Below are positions 42,558-52,352 of a DNA stretch of 64,000 bases, piece after piece. The translations under genes and the position numbers were made by a program. How positions within the stretch are numbered: position 1 is the stretch's first letter; each line of letters opens with the position of its first letter. Origin of the DNA: Microbulbifer sp. A4B17 (GTDB lineage: Bacteria > Pseudomonadota > Gammaproteobacteria > Pseudomonadales > Cellvibrionaceae); assembly GCF_003076275.1 (NCBI RefSeq), contig NZ_CP029064.1, positions 248,001 through 312,000 of the forward strand, read 5' to 3'. The notes beneath the pieces were generated by a model. The model saw only the letters and a program-made list of their open reading frames with translations. It was not told the origin of the DNA and made no database searches.

Positions 42558-43594
42558 AACTTGTTCTCCGATTCCAGGCTGTTGCGCAAATGCAGAAAAC
42601 TATTCATGCGGCGCTCGCTAATTTTTCCATCGGTCAGAGCCTCCTGGATAGCGCAACCGGGTTCGCCCTGGTGGCGGCAGTCGCGAAAGCGGCAGTGTCC
42701 TATAAATGGTCGGAATTCGACAAAACCTTCCAATAGGGCGGCCTCCTCCATATGCCAGAGTCCAAATTCGCGAATCCCGGGGGAGTCTATCAGATCACCC
42801 CCACTGGGCAGGTGAAACAGTTCCGCCGCTGTAGTGGTGTGAGTCCCCTTCTGTGTGGCCTCTGACAAGGCACCGGTGCGGGCGCCGGCACTGGGAAGCA
42901 GTGCGTTGACCAGGGATGACTTGCCCACCCCGGACTGCCCTACAAAAACGCTACATCCTTGCGCAAGGGTTTCCAGCAGCTCCGGCAGGCCCTCGCCAGT
43001 TTTGGTGGATAACCGTAAGACCGGATAGCCGAGCTCCGGGTAGGGGGCGAGTAGCTCCTCTAGTGAATCGCGATTGCGCTCATTAATCAGGTCGGTTTTG
43101 TTGAGCAGCAGCATGGGTGCTATGCCGGTGGTCTCTGCGGCTACCAGGTAGCGGTCGATGGCATTGGCAAAGGGTTCGGGGTAAGGGGCGATAACGATCA
43201 ATATGCGATCGATATTGGCTGCGACAGTTTTCAGGTCGCCGTAGCGATCGGGTCTTTGCAGCTCGGAATTGCGCGGCAGGCGCGCGCCGATAACACCAAT
43301 GCCTCCGTCGCTATCTTCACTGGCAGGGTGCCAGGCAACGCGATCGCCGGTCACCAGGGTTTCGATATTGGCGCGCAAATGGCAGCGCTGGCGCAGGCTC
43401 GGATCACTCTCGCTCTCCACTAAAACCTGTGTGCCATAGTTGGCGATAACCAGGCCAATCTGTTCCTGCCCCAGTTGCCCCTCTTCCAGGGCCTCTTCGG
43501 CAGATTGCTCGCGCTTGCGGGCGCGGGCTTCGCGTTCCTGCTGGATTTTGTTGATACGCCACTGTTGGCGGCGATTTAATTTGCGTTTACTCAT
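42554..43594 (-). CDS. rsgA: RsgA, ribosome small subunit-dependent GTPase
   Basis: A 346-residue circularly permuted GTPase that checks late 30S assembly. A basic N-terminal tail ([16 protein letters not shown]) is followed by an OB fold (about 45-110). The G domain has G4 (LLNKTDL) before G1 ([10 protein letters not shown]), and G3 ([10 protein letters not shown]) follows. The C-terminal zinc knuckle reads [14 protein letters not shown]. It is divergent from orn, as in Pseudomonas and E. coli, and its stop overlaps the rhdA start. Confidence 0.97.
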   Translation of the reverse strand: MSKRKLNRRQQWRINKIQQEREARARKREQSAEEALEEGQLGQEQIGLVIANYGTQVLVESESDPSLRQRCHLRANIETLVTGDRVAWHPASEDSDGGIGVIGARLPRNSELQRPDRYGDLKTVAANIDRILIVIAPYPEPFANAIDRYLVAAETTGIAPMLLLNKTDLINERNRDSLEELLAPYPELGYPVLRLSTKTGEGLPELLETLAQGCSVFVGQSGVGKSSLVNALLPSAGARTGALSEATQKGTHTTTAAELFHLPSGGDLIDSPGIREFGLWHMEEAALLEGFVEFRPFIGHCRFRDCRHQGEPGCAIQEALTDGKISERRMNSFLHLRNSLESENKF

Positions 43595-43680
43595 GCACTA
43601 GCACCTGGAGACTAGCGGCGGATTATAGCTATTGCAGGGTAGTTGCGGTAACTTGCGCGGAAAGTTTGAGGAGACCCGTT

Positions 43681-44220
43681 GTGGATCAGAATAACCTGAT
43701 CTGGATTGACCTGGAGATGACAGGCCTGAATCCGGACAAAGAGCGCATTATTGAAATTGCCACAATCGTGACGGATTCACGCCTGGAGATTCTCGCCGAG
43801 GGTCCCTCAATGGTCATCCACCAGAGCGATGCATTGCTAGATGCAATGGATGAATGGAATACCGAACAGCACGGTGGTTCCGGGCTGGTAACGCGGGTTA
43901 AAGAGTCCAGTATTTCCGAAAGGGACGCGGAAAGGGAGACCCTGGAGTTCTTGCGACAGTGGGTCCCTGAGGGAGCATCTCCCATGTGTGGCAACTCTAT
44001 CGGCCAGGACCGCCGCTTCCTGGTGAAATATATGCCGGAGTTGGAATCCTATTTCCACTACCGCAATCTGGATGTCAGCTCGGTGAAGGAATTGGCTCGT
44101 CGCTGGCGCCCAGAGGTTTTGGATGGAGTTAAAAAACACAGCAGCCATTTGGCGCTCGACGATATCCGTGATTCTATTGAGGAATTGCGCCACTACCGCG
44201 AGACTTTTTTCCGCCTCTGA
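43681..44220 (+). CDS. orn: Oligoribonuclease
   Basis: Orn degrades RNA dinucleotides, including pGpG from cyclic-di-GMP turnover. The 179-residue DEDDh exonuclease shows [10 protein letters not shown] (first D and E), [11 protein letters not shown] (third acid), and [14 protein letters not shown] (H and final D). The GTG at 43681 is chosen because GAGGAG lies seven bases upstream and the N-terminus aligns with other Orn proteins. A TTG at 43666 would place the ribosome site inside the gene. It converges on queG with a 13-base gap. Confidence 0.95.
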   Translation: MDQNNLIWIDLEMTGLNPDKERIIEIATIVTDSRLEILAEGPSMVIHQSDALLDAMDEWNTEQHGGSGLVTRVKESSISERDAERETLEFLRQWVPEGASPMCGNSIGQDRRFLVKYMPELESYFHYRNLDVSSVKELARRWRPEVLDGVKKHSSHLALDDIRDSIEELRHYRETFFRL

Positions 44221-44233
44221 CCCCCACTCCCGA

Positions 44234-45343
44234 TTAGCCAGCGGGCTTGCGTTTGATTTTACGCTTGCGCCTGCGCCCGCTGCGCAACCGCTCCAGCGCC
44301 CAATCGATATGCTCCAGAACCAGGGGCGTGGCGTTGGCGCGCGCACTCTCCAGGGTATTGATGACTTCGGGCGTGGTCTCCCCATTGCCTATGGCAACAG
44401 CCAGGTTGCGCAGCCAGCGCTCGTGGCCGATTCGGCGAATCGCCGAACCCTCAGTCTTGCGCAGGAACTCCTCTTCGCTCCAGGTAAACAATTTCAGCAG
44501 CTCACCATTGTCCAGTTCGTGTCGGGGATGAAAATCTTTTTCCTTGGTGGGCTTGGCGAATTTATTCCAAGGGCACACTATTTGGCAGTCGTCGCAGCCG
44601 TATATTCGGTTGCCGATGGGCTCGCGAAATTCCTCAGGGATTGGGCCTTTGTTTTCAATAGTGAGGTAGGAGATACAGCGCCGCGCATCCAGGGTGCGGT
44701 CATCGATAAAGGCATCAGTGGGGCAAACCCTGAGGCAGGCGACACAGTCGCCACACTGATCATGTTCCTCGCTGATATCTATGGGGAGCGGCAAGTTGGT
44801 GTAGATTTCGCCGAGGAAAAAGTAAGAGCCGGCAGTCGAATTCAGTACCAGCGTATTTTTACCAATCCAGCCCAGGCCGGCCTTGGCTGCCAGGGCCTTC
44901 TCCATCACCGGGGCGCTGTCGGTAAAAGCCCGACCTTTCGATTCAATGCCCCGCTCGGCGCAATAGGTATCAATTTGCTTTGACAGGTTGGCCAGGCGTT
45001 TTCGGATCAGCTTGTGGTAATCGCGGCCATTCGCGTAGCGGGATACATAGGCCTTACTCGAATCCTTCAACACTTTAATCGGCTGGGTGTCCGGCGGCAG
45101 GTAGTCCAGACGCACGCTGATTACCCGCAGTGTTCCCGGCTCCAGTAATTCGGGGCGCCAGCGTTTCTCACCGTGAGCGCCCATCCAGTCCATGTCAGCG
45201 TGATAGCCCGCATCAATCCAGGCGCGCAGGCGTTCCCCTTCCTCCTCCAGCTGGCAATCGGTAATACCCACTTGTTGGAAGCCCAGTTCTCTGCCCCAAA
45301 TTTTGATCTGTTGGGCTAAGTCGGCGAGCAGTGATTCGGTCAT
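44234..45343 (-). CDS. queG: Epoxyqueuosine reductase
   Basis: QueG carries out the last step of queuosine synthesis, reducing epoxyqueuosine in tRNA, with cobalamin and two 4Fe-4S clusters. The 369-residue protein has the N-terminal cobalamin-binding region, the Asp in GRAFTDSAPVMEKALA, GWIGKNTLVL, and the cluster ligands in CGDCVACLRVCPTDAF and CDDCQIVCPWN. The C-terminal HEAT-like part ends in a very basic tail (about 350-369, RRRKRKIKRK) that may bind tRNA. It is divergent from nnr. Confidence 0.96.
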   Translation of the reverse strand: MTESLLADLAQQIKIWGRELGFQQVGITDCQLEEEGERLRAWIDAGYHADMDWMGAHGEKRWRPELLEPGTLRVISVRLDYLPPDTQPIKVLKDSSKAYVSRYANGRDYHKLIRKRLANLSKQIDTYCAERGIESKGRAFTDSAPVMEKALAAKAGLGWIGKNTLVLNSTAGSYFFLGEIYTNLPLPIDISEEHDQCGDCVACLRVCPTDAFIDDRTLDARRCISYLTIENKGPIPEEFREPIGNRIYGCDDCQIVCPWNKFAKPTKEKDFHPRHELDNGELLKLFTWSEEEFLRKTEGSAIRRIGHERWLRNLAVAIGNGETTPEVINTLESARANATPLVLEHIDWALERLRSGRRRKRKIKRKPAG

Positions 45344-45393
45344 AGATAAAGCGGCTCGATATTCCCTGCAAGCACAATGCCTGGCCGGGGCGG

Positions 45394-45399
45394 TATACT
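45394..45399 (+). promoter_or_regulatory. Possible -10 element for the nnr operon
   Basis: TATACT lies 78 bases before the nnr ATG in the divergent queG-nnr spacer. The hexamer at the proper -35 distance (AGCACA) is poor, so support rests on the -10. Confidence 0.35.
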
Positions 45400-45477
45400 T
45401 TACGGTTGGCGCAAACGATGGCGATGTAATTGCCTATTTTGCCACAGATGAATTCTTGACCACATCGCGGGAGCTGC

Positions 45478-46959
45478 ATGGACACGCCTCAACCTCTATA
45501 CAGTGCCGAGTCGGTACGTGAGCTGGATCGACAGACGATTGCTGCACTGGAAATCCCCTCCATTCAACTGATGAAGCGCGCCGGTCGCGCGGCTTTTTCA
45601 CATCTACGCAGGCACTGGCCGGAGATCGGCCGCCTCCAGGTTTTCTGCGGTGGTGGGAACAACGGTGGGGATGGCTATGTGATTGCCGCCCTCGCCGCGC
45701 AAAAGAAAATCCCGGTCACCGTCTATGCGTGTACCGATCCTCAGCACCTGAGTGGCGATGCCCGGGAGGCCTATGAGTACGCCTGCCGGGAAGGTGTCCA
45801 GGTGGTGAACTCTCTCGCAGAACTGGATACGGCGGATGCCAATACACTGATTGTGGATGCATTGCTGGGAACAGGCTTTAGCGGTGAGCTGCGCTCCGGC
45901 GTGGCGCATGCGGTTGAGCGAATCCGCAAAAGCCCCGGCCCGGTGTTGGCTGTGGATATCCCCTCCGGTCTGAGTGCCGATACCGGCAGTGCCGGCGAGG
46001 CGGTCAGTGCCGATATGACGGTGACTTTTATCGGCCGCAAAATGGGGCTCTACTGCGGTCGCGGCCCGGCGCTCTGCGGAGAGGTAATTTTCGAAGACTT
46101 GGGGGCACCTGAGGCTGCCTACCGGGCAGTTGAGCCTTTGGCTATGCGTTACGAGGCTGATGCCATCCGTCGCCTGCCAGCGCGTGCCGCCGATAGCTTT
46201 AAAAACCAGTTTGGCCATATTTTGGTTGTCGGCGGTGATACCGGATTTGGCGGTGCTGCATTGATGGCTGCGCAATCCACAGCGCGCTGTGGAGCCGGGC
46301 TGATTTCCCTGGCGACCCGCCCTGAGCATTTGTCCGCAGCGTTAACTCGCAGTCCAGAAGTGATGGCCCATCCGGTGATTTCCGGGCAGGAGCTGGAACC
46401 GCTGCTCGAAGGCCCCAGCGTAATTGCAGTGGGCCCCGGTTTGGGACGCTCCCCCTGGAGTGAGCAGCTGCTGGCGCGAGCCGGCCGAGCTGAGGCGCCC
46501 TTGGTCGTAGATGCCGATGCATTGAATATTCTCGCCGAGGGCCGGGTTCTGGCCGGGGTCCGGCGGGATGACTGGGTGTTGACCCCACATGTGGGGGAGG
46601 CCGCCCGCCTCCTGGGTTGTGATACCGCCGAGGTGCTCGCCGATCCTCGCGCCGCTGCTATTGCAGTTCAGCAAAAATTCAGTGGAGTAGTGATATTAAA
46701 AGGCGCCGGTACCCTGATTGCACATGATGGTGGTGTTGACCTTATCAACAGCGGTAACCCGGGTATGGCTTCCGGTGGTATGGGAGACCTCCTCACCGGT
46801 ATTGTTGCAGCATTGATTGGCCAGCACTTGCCGCTGGTGGAGGCTGCCCGACTGGCGGTGTGGTTACACGGAGAGGCGGGTAATCGCGCTGCCGAAGAGG
46901 GTATGCGGGGATTACTCGCTACGGATTTATTGCCCTGGATTAGACGTTTGGTAGATTGA
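45478..46959 (+). CDS. nnr: Bifunctional NAD(P)HX epimerase/dehydratase
   Basis: Repairs hydrated NADH and NADPH. The 493-residue fusion has an N-terminal YjeF epimerase domain (to about 220) with FCGGGNNGGDGYVIA, LIVDALLGTGFSG and AVDIPSGLSADTG. The C-terminal ribokinase-like ADP/ATP-dependent dehydratase domain has VVGGDTGFGGAALMAA, GPGLGRSPW, VVDADALN, and NSGNPGMASGGMGDLLTG. GGGAG stands four bases before the ATG. It starts the plus-strand run nnr-tsaE-amiB-mutL-miaA-hfq, the same order as in E. coli and Pseudomonas. It overlaps tsaE by one base. Confidence 0.96.
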   Translation: MDTPQPLYSAESVRELDRQTIAALEIPSIQLMKRAGRAAFSHLRRHWPEIGRLQVFCGGGNNGGDGYVIAALAAQKKIPVTVYACTDPQHLSGDAREAYEYACREGVQVVNSLAELDTADANTLIVDALLGTGFSGELRSGVAHAVERIRKSPGPVLAVDIPSGLSADTGSAGEAVSADMTVTFIGRKMGLYCGRGPALCGEVIFEDLGAPEAAYRAVEPLAMRYEADAIRRLPARAADSFKNQFGHILVVGGDTGFGGAALMAAQSTARCGAGLISLATRPEHLSAALTRSPEVMAHPVISGQELEPLLEGPSVIAVGPGLGRSPWSEQLLARAGRAEAPLVVDADALNILAEGRVLAGVRRDDWVLTPHVGEAARLLGCDTAEVLADPRAAAIAVQQKFSGVVILKGAGTLIAHDGGVDLINSGNPGMASGGMGDLLTGIVAALIGQHLPLVEAARLAVWLHGEAGNRAAEEGMRGLLATDLLPWIRRLVD

Positions 46960-47453
46960 TGGCGAGTGAATTGAAATTACATTTGGCCGATGAAGCAGCC
47001 ACCGTATCCGGCGGCAGCTCGCTCGGGCAGGCCTGTCTCGCGGCGGGCCTGCAACAGGGACTGACGCTGTATTTAAATGGTCAGCTGGGCGCGGGAAAGA
47101 CAACTTTTTGTCGGGGGGTACTGAGGGCCTTTGGGCACGAGGGTGCGGTAAAGAGCCCCACCTACACCCTGGTGGAACCTTACGAACTTGAGGCTCACCG
47201 GGTTTACCACTTCGATCTTTATCGTCTGGGTGACCCGGAAGAGTTGGAGTTTATGGGGGTGCGGGATTATTTCTCTGCGCAGAGCTTGAGCCTTGTAGAG
47301 TGGCCCGAGCGGGGTGAGGGCATATTGCCGGCTCCAGACTTGGAAGTTGAGTTGGAAGTACCGGAAAGTGGCCGCCAGCTCAGGTTAATTGCGCACTCGC
47401 CCCAGGGTGAGCGCGTAATAGACCTGCTGCAAAAGCTGCTGCGAGCATCCTGA
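46959..47453 (+). CDS. tsaE: TsaE, ATPase of tRNA t6A synthesis
   Basis: TsaE works with TsaB and TsaD to make N6-threonylcarbamoyladenosine at position 37 of ANN-decoding tRNAs. The 164-residue P-loop protein has GQLGAGKTTFCRGVL (Walker A), then KSPTYTLVEPY and VYHFDLYRLGDPEELEFMG, which carry the switch and Walker B-like residues, and LSLVEWPERG. The ATG shares a base with the nnr stop (TGATG-type junction), so translation is coupled. An overlapping TTG one codon earlier is less likely. Confidence 0.95.
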   Translation: MASELKLHLADEAATVSGGSSLGQACLAAGLQQGLTLYLNGQLGAGKTTFCRGVLRAFGHEGAVKSPTYTLVEPYELEAHRVYHFDLYRLGDPEELEFMGVRDYFSAQSLSLVEWPERGEGILPAPDLEVELEVPESGRQLRLIAHSPQGERVIDLLQKLLRAS

Positions 47454-47508
47454 AAACGCCTGAACACAGGGAAATACTGATACCAATAAGCAAAGGGGCT
47501 GGGAAGTA

Positions 47509-48819
47509 ATGAGTTTTATGTGGCGGTCTCTGTTAGTTGTCGCGCTGTGGCTGGCAGTTTTCCTGCCAGCTTCTGCGACGCAAGTGGAAGGTGTGCGCGT
47601 CTGGCGAGCACCCGACCATACGCGTCTGGTTTTTGATTTGAGCGGCCCGGCAGAGCACAAGTTATTCACCCTCAAGAGTCCCCACCGGGTGGTTGTCGAC
47701 CTCTCTGATACCGAGTTGAAGGCCGAGCTGGACAAGTTGGACCTGGATAAGACGCCGATCGCGCGGGTGCGCCACGCCCGTCAGAATAAAAAAGATCTAC
47801 GGGTTGTATTGGACCTAAAGCAGCAGGCCAATCCGCGCAGCTTTGCTTTGCGGCGCCATGAAAACCTGCCGGATCGATTGGTGATCGACCTTTACGACGA
47901 GGTTAAAGGCAGCGAAAAGACGCTGGAGCAGGTCAGTAGTGAACGCAATATCATTGTCGCTATTGATGCAGGGCACGGCGGGGAAGACCCTGGGGCTTCC
48001 GGTCCCGGCCGCTTGCGGGAAAAGGATGTGGTGCTGGCGATTGCCAAACAGCTGCACAAAAAGATAAACGGTGAGAAGGGCTTTACCGCCAAACTGGTGC
48101 GCACAGGGGATTACTATATTCCTTTGCGGGAACGGGTAAAAATTGGGCGAAATATGCGTGCGGACCTTTTTGTGTCGATCCACGCCGATGCCTTTACCCG
48201 TAAAGATGCCCGTGGCGCTGGGGTCTACGCGGTCTCCTCCCGGGGTGCAACCAGTGAAACCGCCCGCTTTTTGGCCGCGCGGGAAAACGAGTCCGATCTT
48301 ATCGGTGGCGCCGGCAGTTTGAGCTTGGGTGATAAGGATGACACCCTTGCCGGCGTATTGCTCGACCTCTCCATGACTGCCACCATGAATGCCAGCCTGG
48401 ATATCGGCGCCAGTGTGCTGTCACAGATTGGCACCGTCACTCACCTGCATAAAAAACAGGTGGAGCAGGCCAATTTCTCGGTGCTGCGTTCGCCGGATGT
48501 GCCTTCAATTTTGGTGGAGACGGGTTTTATTACCAATCCCCAGGAAGCGAAACGCCTGCGCGATCCCAGTTTCCAGCGCAAGCTGGCGCAAAAGCTCAGT
48601 GACGGTATAGTGGCGCACTTTAAGAGTCGCCCCCCGGCGGATACCTGGCTCGCCGCCAACCAGAGCGATAAGTCTCGCAACCACGTTATTGCCCGCGGGG
48701 AGACCCTTTCGGGTATCGCGGCGCGATATAATATCTCCGTCGCCGCTTTGATGAGAGCGAATGGCATCAAGAACTCCGTGATTCGAGTGGGGCAGACCCT
48801 GAGCATTCCTTCCGGCTGA
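47509..48819 (+). CDS. amiB: AmiB-type N-acetylmuramoyl-L-alanine amidase
   Basis: A periplasmic septal amidase of 436 residues. Signal peptide about 1-24 (cut near PASAT), AMIN domain about 27-125, then Amidase_3 about 148-372 with the zinc ligands in AIDAGHGGEDPGA (His), REKDVVLAIA (Glu) and VSIHADAF (His). The catalytic Glu region is ILVETGFITNPQEA. A C-terminal LysM (about 390-434, ARGETLSGIAARYN) binds peptidoglycan. AmiB needs activation by EnvC/NlpD-type factors. It sits between tsaE and mutL in the conserved order. Confidence 0.95.
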   Translation: MSFMWRSLLVVALWLAVFLPASATQVEGVRVWRAPDHTRLVFDLSGPAEHKLFTLKSPHRVVVDLSDTELKAELDKLDLDKTPIARVRHARQNKKDLRVVLDLKQQANPRSFALRRHENLPDRLVIDLYDEVKGSEKTLEQVSSERNIIVAIDAGHGGEDPGASGPGRLREKDVVLAIAKQLHKKINGEKGFTAKLVRTGDYYIPLRERVKIGRNMRADLFVSIHADAFTRKDARGAGVYAVSSRGATSETARFLAARENESDLIGGAGSLSLGDKDDTLAGVLLDLSMTATMNASLDIGASVLSQIGTVTHLHKKQVEQANFSVLRSPDVPSILVETGFITNPQEAKRLRDPSFQRKLAQKLSDGIVAHFKSRPPADTWLAANQSDKSRNHVIARGETLSGIAARYNISVAALMRANGIKNSVIRVGQTLSIPSG

Positions 48820-48864
48820 GACCTCAGTGTCGAGCGGTCCTTGCAGCATTAACAGGCCAGATTC

Positions 48865-50751
48865 ATGCACGATAAAATCCAGCAACTCTCCCCCCGCCTC
48901 GCCAACCAGATTGCCGCCGGTGAGGTAGTTGAGCGCCCGGCATCAGTAATCAAGGAGTTGCTGGAAAACAGCCTGGATGCGGGCGCTACACGGCTAGAGG
49001 TCGATGTGGAAGGCGGTGGTAGCAAGCGCATGAAAGTGCGCGATAACGGCAAGGGTATAGAGCGGGAAGACCTGCCAATGGCCCTGGCCCGCCATGCGAC
49101 TTCCAAGATTCACGCTTTGGAAGATCTGGAGGCGGTGGCCACCCTGGGCTTTCGCGGCGAGGCCCTCGCCAGTATTTCCTCGGTGGCGCGTCTGGCATTG
49201 ACCAGCAGCCGCGATGAAAGTGGCAAGGGGTGGCAGGTAAGTGCGGAGGGCCGCGACATGCAGGCGCAGCTCGCGCCCTCGGCTCACCCCCGTGGCACCA
49301 CGGTGGATGTGCGCGACCTGTTCTTCAATACGCCCGCTCGGCGGAAATTCCTGCGCACAGAAAAAACAGAATTCAATCGCATTGATGAGACGATTAAGCG
49401 CTTGGCGCTGTCCCGATTTGATGTCTCTATCAGCCTGCGCCACAACGGCAAGGGTGTGCATAATCTGCGCGCGGGCACCGGGCGGGTGGAAATGGAGCGC
49501 CGTGTCGCCCAGGTGTGTGGGCCGGCGTTTATGCAGAATGCGCTGCATATCGATGTAGAGCGCAGCGGCCTGCGCTTGTGGGGGTGGGTTGCGGAACCTG
49601 CATTCTCGCGCTCCCAGGCCGACTTACAATTCTTTTACGTCAATGGTCGTGCTATTCGCGACAAGGTGGTCAGCCACGCGGTGCGCCGGGCGTTCGCCGA
49701 TGTTTTGTACCACGGTCGCCATCCGGCATTTGTACTTTACCTGGAGCTGGACCCGGCTTCCGTCGATGTGAATGTGCACCCGACCAAACACGAAGTGCGT
49801 TTTCGCGATAGTCGCCTGGTGCATGACTTCCTGTTTGGCAGTTTGCACCGGGCCCTGGCGGATGTGCGTCCGGGGCAGAAAGAGGAAACAGAAAGCGAGC
49901 CGGAGCAGGAGCGCCAGGAACAGGTCACGGGTTTACAGGCCGGTGAATTTGCCGGGCAGCATAAAATGCCACTCAGCAATCGCCCCTCGCCCTCAAATCT
50001 GCGCGAGCAGATGAACGCTTACGGCGCTCTGCACCAACCGTATCAGGACTCATCTCCGGCGACACAACAGCCGCAGGATGCCCCTACCAGCAGGCCAGTG
50101 CCTGTGCCCCAAGCATCTTCCGGGACGACCATAGGGGCCGGTGCGGGCACTGAAAGCGAATCAGAAGTGCCGCCGCTGGGCTTTGCCCTGGCGCAGCTGC
50201 ACGGGATCTATATTCTCGCGCAAAACGAGCACGGGATGGTTGTTGTTGATATGCACGCTGCCCATGAACGCATTGTCTATGAGCAGATGAAAGTGGCTTA
50301 TGCGGCCGGTGGAATCCAGGCTCAGCCCCTTCTGGTTCCTGTAAGCCTGGCCGTCAGCCAGCGGGAAGCGGACTGCTTCGAGGAGCGCAGCGAGGTGTTT
50401 ACCGCGCTTGGTTTCGTATTGCAGCGGGCCGGTCCGGAGACCTTACTGGTGCGCCAGGTACCCACAATGCTGCACGGCGCGGAAGTGGAACAGCTGGTGC
50501 GCGATGTACTCTCGGACCTGCTCGGCGAAGGCGACAGCGCCCGTATTGGTGAGCGTATCAACGAAGTGCTGGGGACAATGGCTTGCCATGGCTCTGTTCG
50601 CGCCAACCGACGTCTGACCATTCCGGAAATGAATGCTCTGTTGCGGGATATGGAGCGCACGGAGCGCAGTGGTCAGTGCAACCACGGTCGTCCGACCTGG
50701 ACTCAGGTTAAACTGGCAGATATGGATAAGTGGTTTATGCGCGGCCAATAG
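48865..50751 (+). CDS. mutL: DNA mismatch repair protein MutL, endonuclease-type
   Basis: A 628-residue GHKL ATPase. N-terminal motifs: [19 protein letters not shown] and [12 protein letters not shown] Pro/Gln-rich linker (about 340-430) joins the C-terminal dimerisation domain. That domain contains D462-M-H-A-x2-E468-x4-E473, matching the DQHAx2Ex4E metal motif of MutL nicking endonucleases with Q replaced by M. It also has ACHGSVRAN and CNHGRPT. QPLLVP upstream resembles a beta-clamp site. So this MutL probably nicks DNA itself, as in Pseudomonas, and unlike E. coli, which uses MutH. It is followed closely by miaA. Confidence 0.96.
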   Translation: MHDKIQQLSPRLANQIAAGEVVERPASVIKELLENSLDAGATRLEVDVEGGGSKRMKVRDNGKGIEREDLPMALARHATSKIHALEDLEAVATLGFRGEALASISSVARLALTSSRDESGKGWQVSAEGRDMQAQLAPSAHPRGTTVDVRDLFFNTPARRKFLRTEKTEFNRIDETIKRLALSRFDVSISLRHNGKGVHNLRAGTGRVEMERRVAQVCGPAFMQNALHIDVERSGLRLWGWVAEPAFSRSQADLQFFYVNGRAIRDKVVSHAVRRAFADVLYHGRHPAFVLYLELDPASVDVNVHPTKHEVRFRDSRLVHDFLFGSLHRALADVRPGQKEETESEPEQERQEQVTGLQAGEFAGQHKMPLSNRPSPSNLREQMNAYGALHQPYQDSSPATQQPQDAPTSRPVPVPQASSGTTIGAGAGTESESEVPPLGFALAQLHGIYILAQNEHGMVVVDMHAAHERIVYEQMKVAYAAGGIQAQPLLVPVSLAVSQREADCFEERSEVFTALGFVLQRAGPETLLVRQVPTMLHGAEVEQLVRDVLSDLLGEGDSARIGERINEVLGTMACHGSVRANRRLTIPEMNALLRDMERTERSGQCNHGRPTWTQVKLADMDKWFMRGQ

Positions 50752-50764
50752 TTACGCGGCAGAA

Positions 50765-51745
50765 GTGGGTGGTAAGTTGAATAACAGTTCGCCGGGTGAT
50801 AAGCCCCGTGTAATCTTCCTGATGGGTCCAACGGCCTCCGGCAAAACGGATCTGGCCATGGCGCTCGCCGATCGTTTGCCCGTGGAGTTAATCAGTGTTG
50901 ATTCCGCGCTCGTATATCGAGGCCTTGATATCGGCTCGGCCAAACCCTCAGTAGAAGAGCTAATTGCATACCCTCACCGCTTGATCGATATCTGTGACCC
51001 TTCTGAGTCTTATTCGGCAGGTCGTTTCCGCAAAGATGCGCTGAAAGCTATGGCAGAAATTACCGCTGCTGGTAAAGTGCCATTACTGGTTGGCGGAACT
51101 ATGTTGTATTTCCGCGCTCTGTTGGAAGGCATGGCAAAATTGCCTGAGGCAGACGCAGCGGTGAGAGCAGAAATTGAAGCTCGCGCAGAGCGTGAAGGGT
51201 GGCCTGCATTGCATGCGGAGCTGGCCCAGGTGGATCCGCAGTTGGCAGCAGAGCTACATCCCAACCATTCGGTGCGTATCGAAAGGGGGCTGGAAGTTTA
51301 CCGCCTCACAGGTGTTCCGCTTTCGCAGTTGCGTCGCGAGCAGGAAGCTGGGGGAATACAGGAGCAGTACCAGGTGTGTCAGATGGCCATTATGCCCCGC
51401 GATCGATCCCTGCTTCACCAGCGTATAGAACTGCGTTTTCGCAAGATGCTCGCAGCGGGCTTTATTGATGAAGTCCAGGGCCTGCTGGACCGGGGAGACC
51501 TGCACGAGGACTTACCGGCAATTCGCGCGGTGGGATATCGGCAAGTTTGGCAACACTTGCAAGGCCAAACCGATTACGATGATATGGTAGCCGCTGGAAT
51601 TGCGGCGACGAGGCAGCTTGCCAAGCGCCAGTTAACCTGGCTGCGGCGCTGGCCAGACCTGCTAACTTTGTACACTCAGGATGAGCAAGGTGGGGTGCGT
51701 GAGAATGACGAAATATTGGCAGAAGCCTTGAAATTTCTCGCTTAA
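50765..51745 (+). CDS. miaA: tRNA dimethylallyltransferase
   Basis: MiaA isopentenylates A37 of tRNAs reading UNN codons. The protein of about 326 residues has the P-loop [64 protein letters not shown], and [12 protein letters not shown]. The frame is open back into mutL. The start after the mutL stop must be GTG at 50765 or TTG at 50777, and I choose the first. Neither has a strong ribosome site, which suggests coupling to mutL. hfq follows after a structured leader. Confidence 0.95.
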   Translation: MGGKLNNSSPGDKPRVIFLMGPTASGKTDLAMALADRLPVELISVDSALVYRGLDIGSAKPSVEELIAYPHRLIDICDPSESYSAGRFRKDALKAMAEITAAGKVPLLVGGTMLYFRALLEGMAKLPEADAAVRAEIEARAEREGWPALHAELAQVDPQLAAELHPNHSVRIERGLEVYRLTGVPLSQLRREQEAGGIQEQYQVCQMAIMPRDRSLLHQRIELRFRKMLAAGFIDEVQGLLDRGDLHEDLPAIRAVGYRQVWQHLQGQTDYDDMVAAGIAATRQLAKRQLTWLRRWPDLLTLYTQDEQGGVRENDEILAEALKFLA

Positions 51746-51801
51746 GCATCCATAACGTGGTTGGGCTATTAAACGACAAGCCCGTTCAGTCAGTTTTCAC
51801 A

Positions 51802-51909
51802 GAGTCCGGCCTTTTCCGGCTCGCTACTACACTACTTATACGCGTATTCAACCTCAGTCGTTTTTTGATCCGCGCTCTTCGCGGGTGCGATTGCGGCCTG
51901 CATACCGCA
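51802..51909 (+). repeat. Hairpins in the hfq leader
   Basis: Three small stems lie between miaA and hfq. The first, at 51802-51822, pairs GAG..CCGG with CCGGCTC. The second is CCGCG/CGCGG at 51870-51884, and the third TGCGG/CCGCA at 51892-51909. A six-T run occurs at 51861-51866. The last stem ends 15 bases before the ribosome site. hfq mRNA is known to be self-regulated in E. coli, and these could serve that or partial termination. Confidence 0.4.
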
Positions 51910-51936
51910 TTCAGCTTTTTGACAAGGAGAAAAAAG

Positions 51937-52221
51937 ATGTCAAAAGGGCACAGCTTACAAGACCCTTACCTCAACGTATTGCGCAAAGAGCGTATTCCGG
52001 TTTCTATCTATCTGGTAAACGGCATCAAGCTCCAAGGGCAAATTGAATCCTTCGACCAGTTCGTGGTGTTACTCAAAAATACTGTGAGCCAAATGGTGTA
52101 TAAGCACGCCATTTCTACGGTTGTTCCGTCGCGTGCAGTGCGCGTACCGCTATTGAATCCCGCAGCCCAGCACGGCGGCGAGGGTAATGGTGAAGGCGGT
52201 GAGCGCGAATCCTTTAGCTAA
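51937..52221 (+). CDS. hfq: RNA chaperone Hfq
   Basis: A 94-residue Sm-like protein that forms a hexamer and pairs small RNAs with mRNAs. The Sm1 motif covers [25 protein letters not shown], and Sm2 contains the [12 protein letters not shown] signature (Tyr, Lys and His contact U-rich RNA). The N-terminal [20 protein letters not shown] is the standard start. The C-terminal tail (about 70-94) is short, Gly/Glu-rich and disordered. The strong ribosome site AAGGAGA at 51924-51930 fixes the ATG at 51937. The longer open frame upstream is not coding. Confidence 0.97.
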   Translation: MSKGHSLQDPYLNVLRKERIPVSIYLVNGIKLQGQIESFDQFVVLLKNTVSQMVYKHAISTVVPSRAVRVPLLNPAAQHGGEGNGEGGERESFS

Positions 52222-52352
52222 AAGATCCGTATCAATTTCACCTGCACCCCGTTTTGTCGGGGCGCCAGCAACTCGGTGAGCCCCTTGCAGGGCTTGCCGG
52301 TTGTTACCTCAGTCAGGGCTTATCGCGCCCTTTTCGCAATAGAGAATTCCCA

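Noticed and set aside
51757-51936. N-terminal extension of Hfq
   Set aside because: The strong AAGGAGA site and the standard Hfq N-terminus fix the start at 51937; the extension is the untranslated leader.
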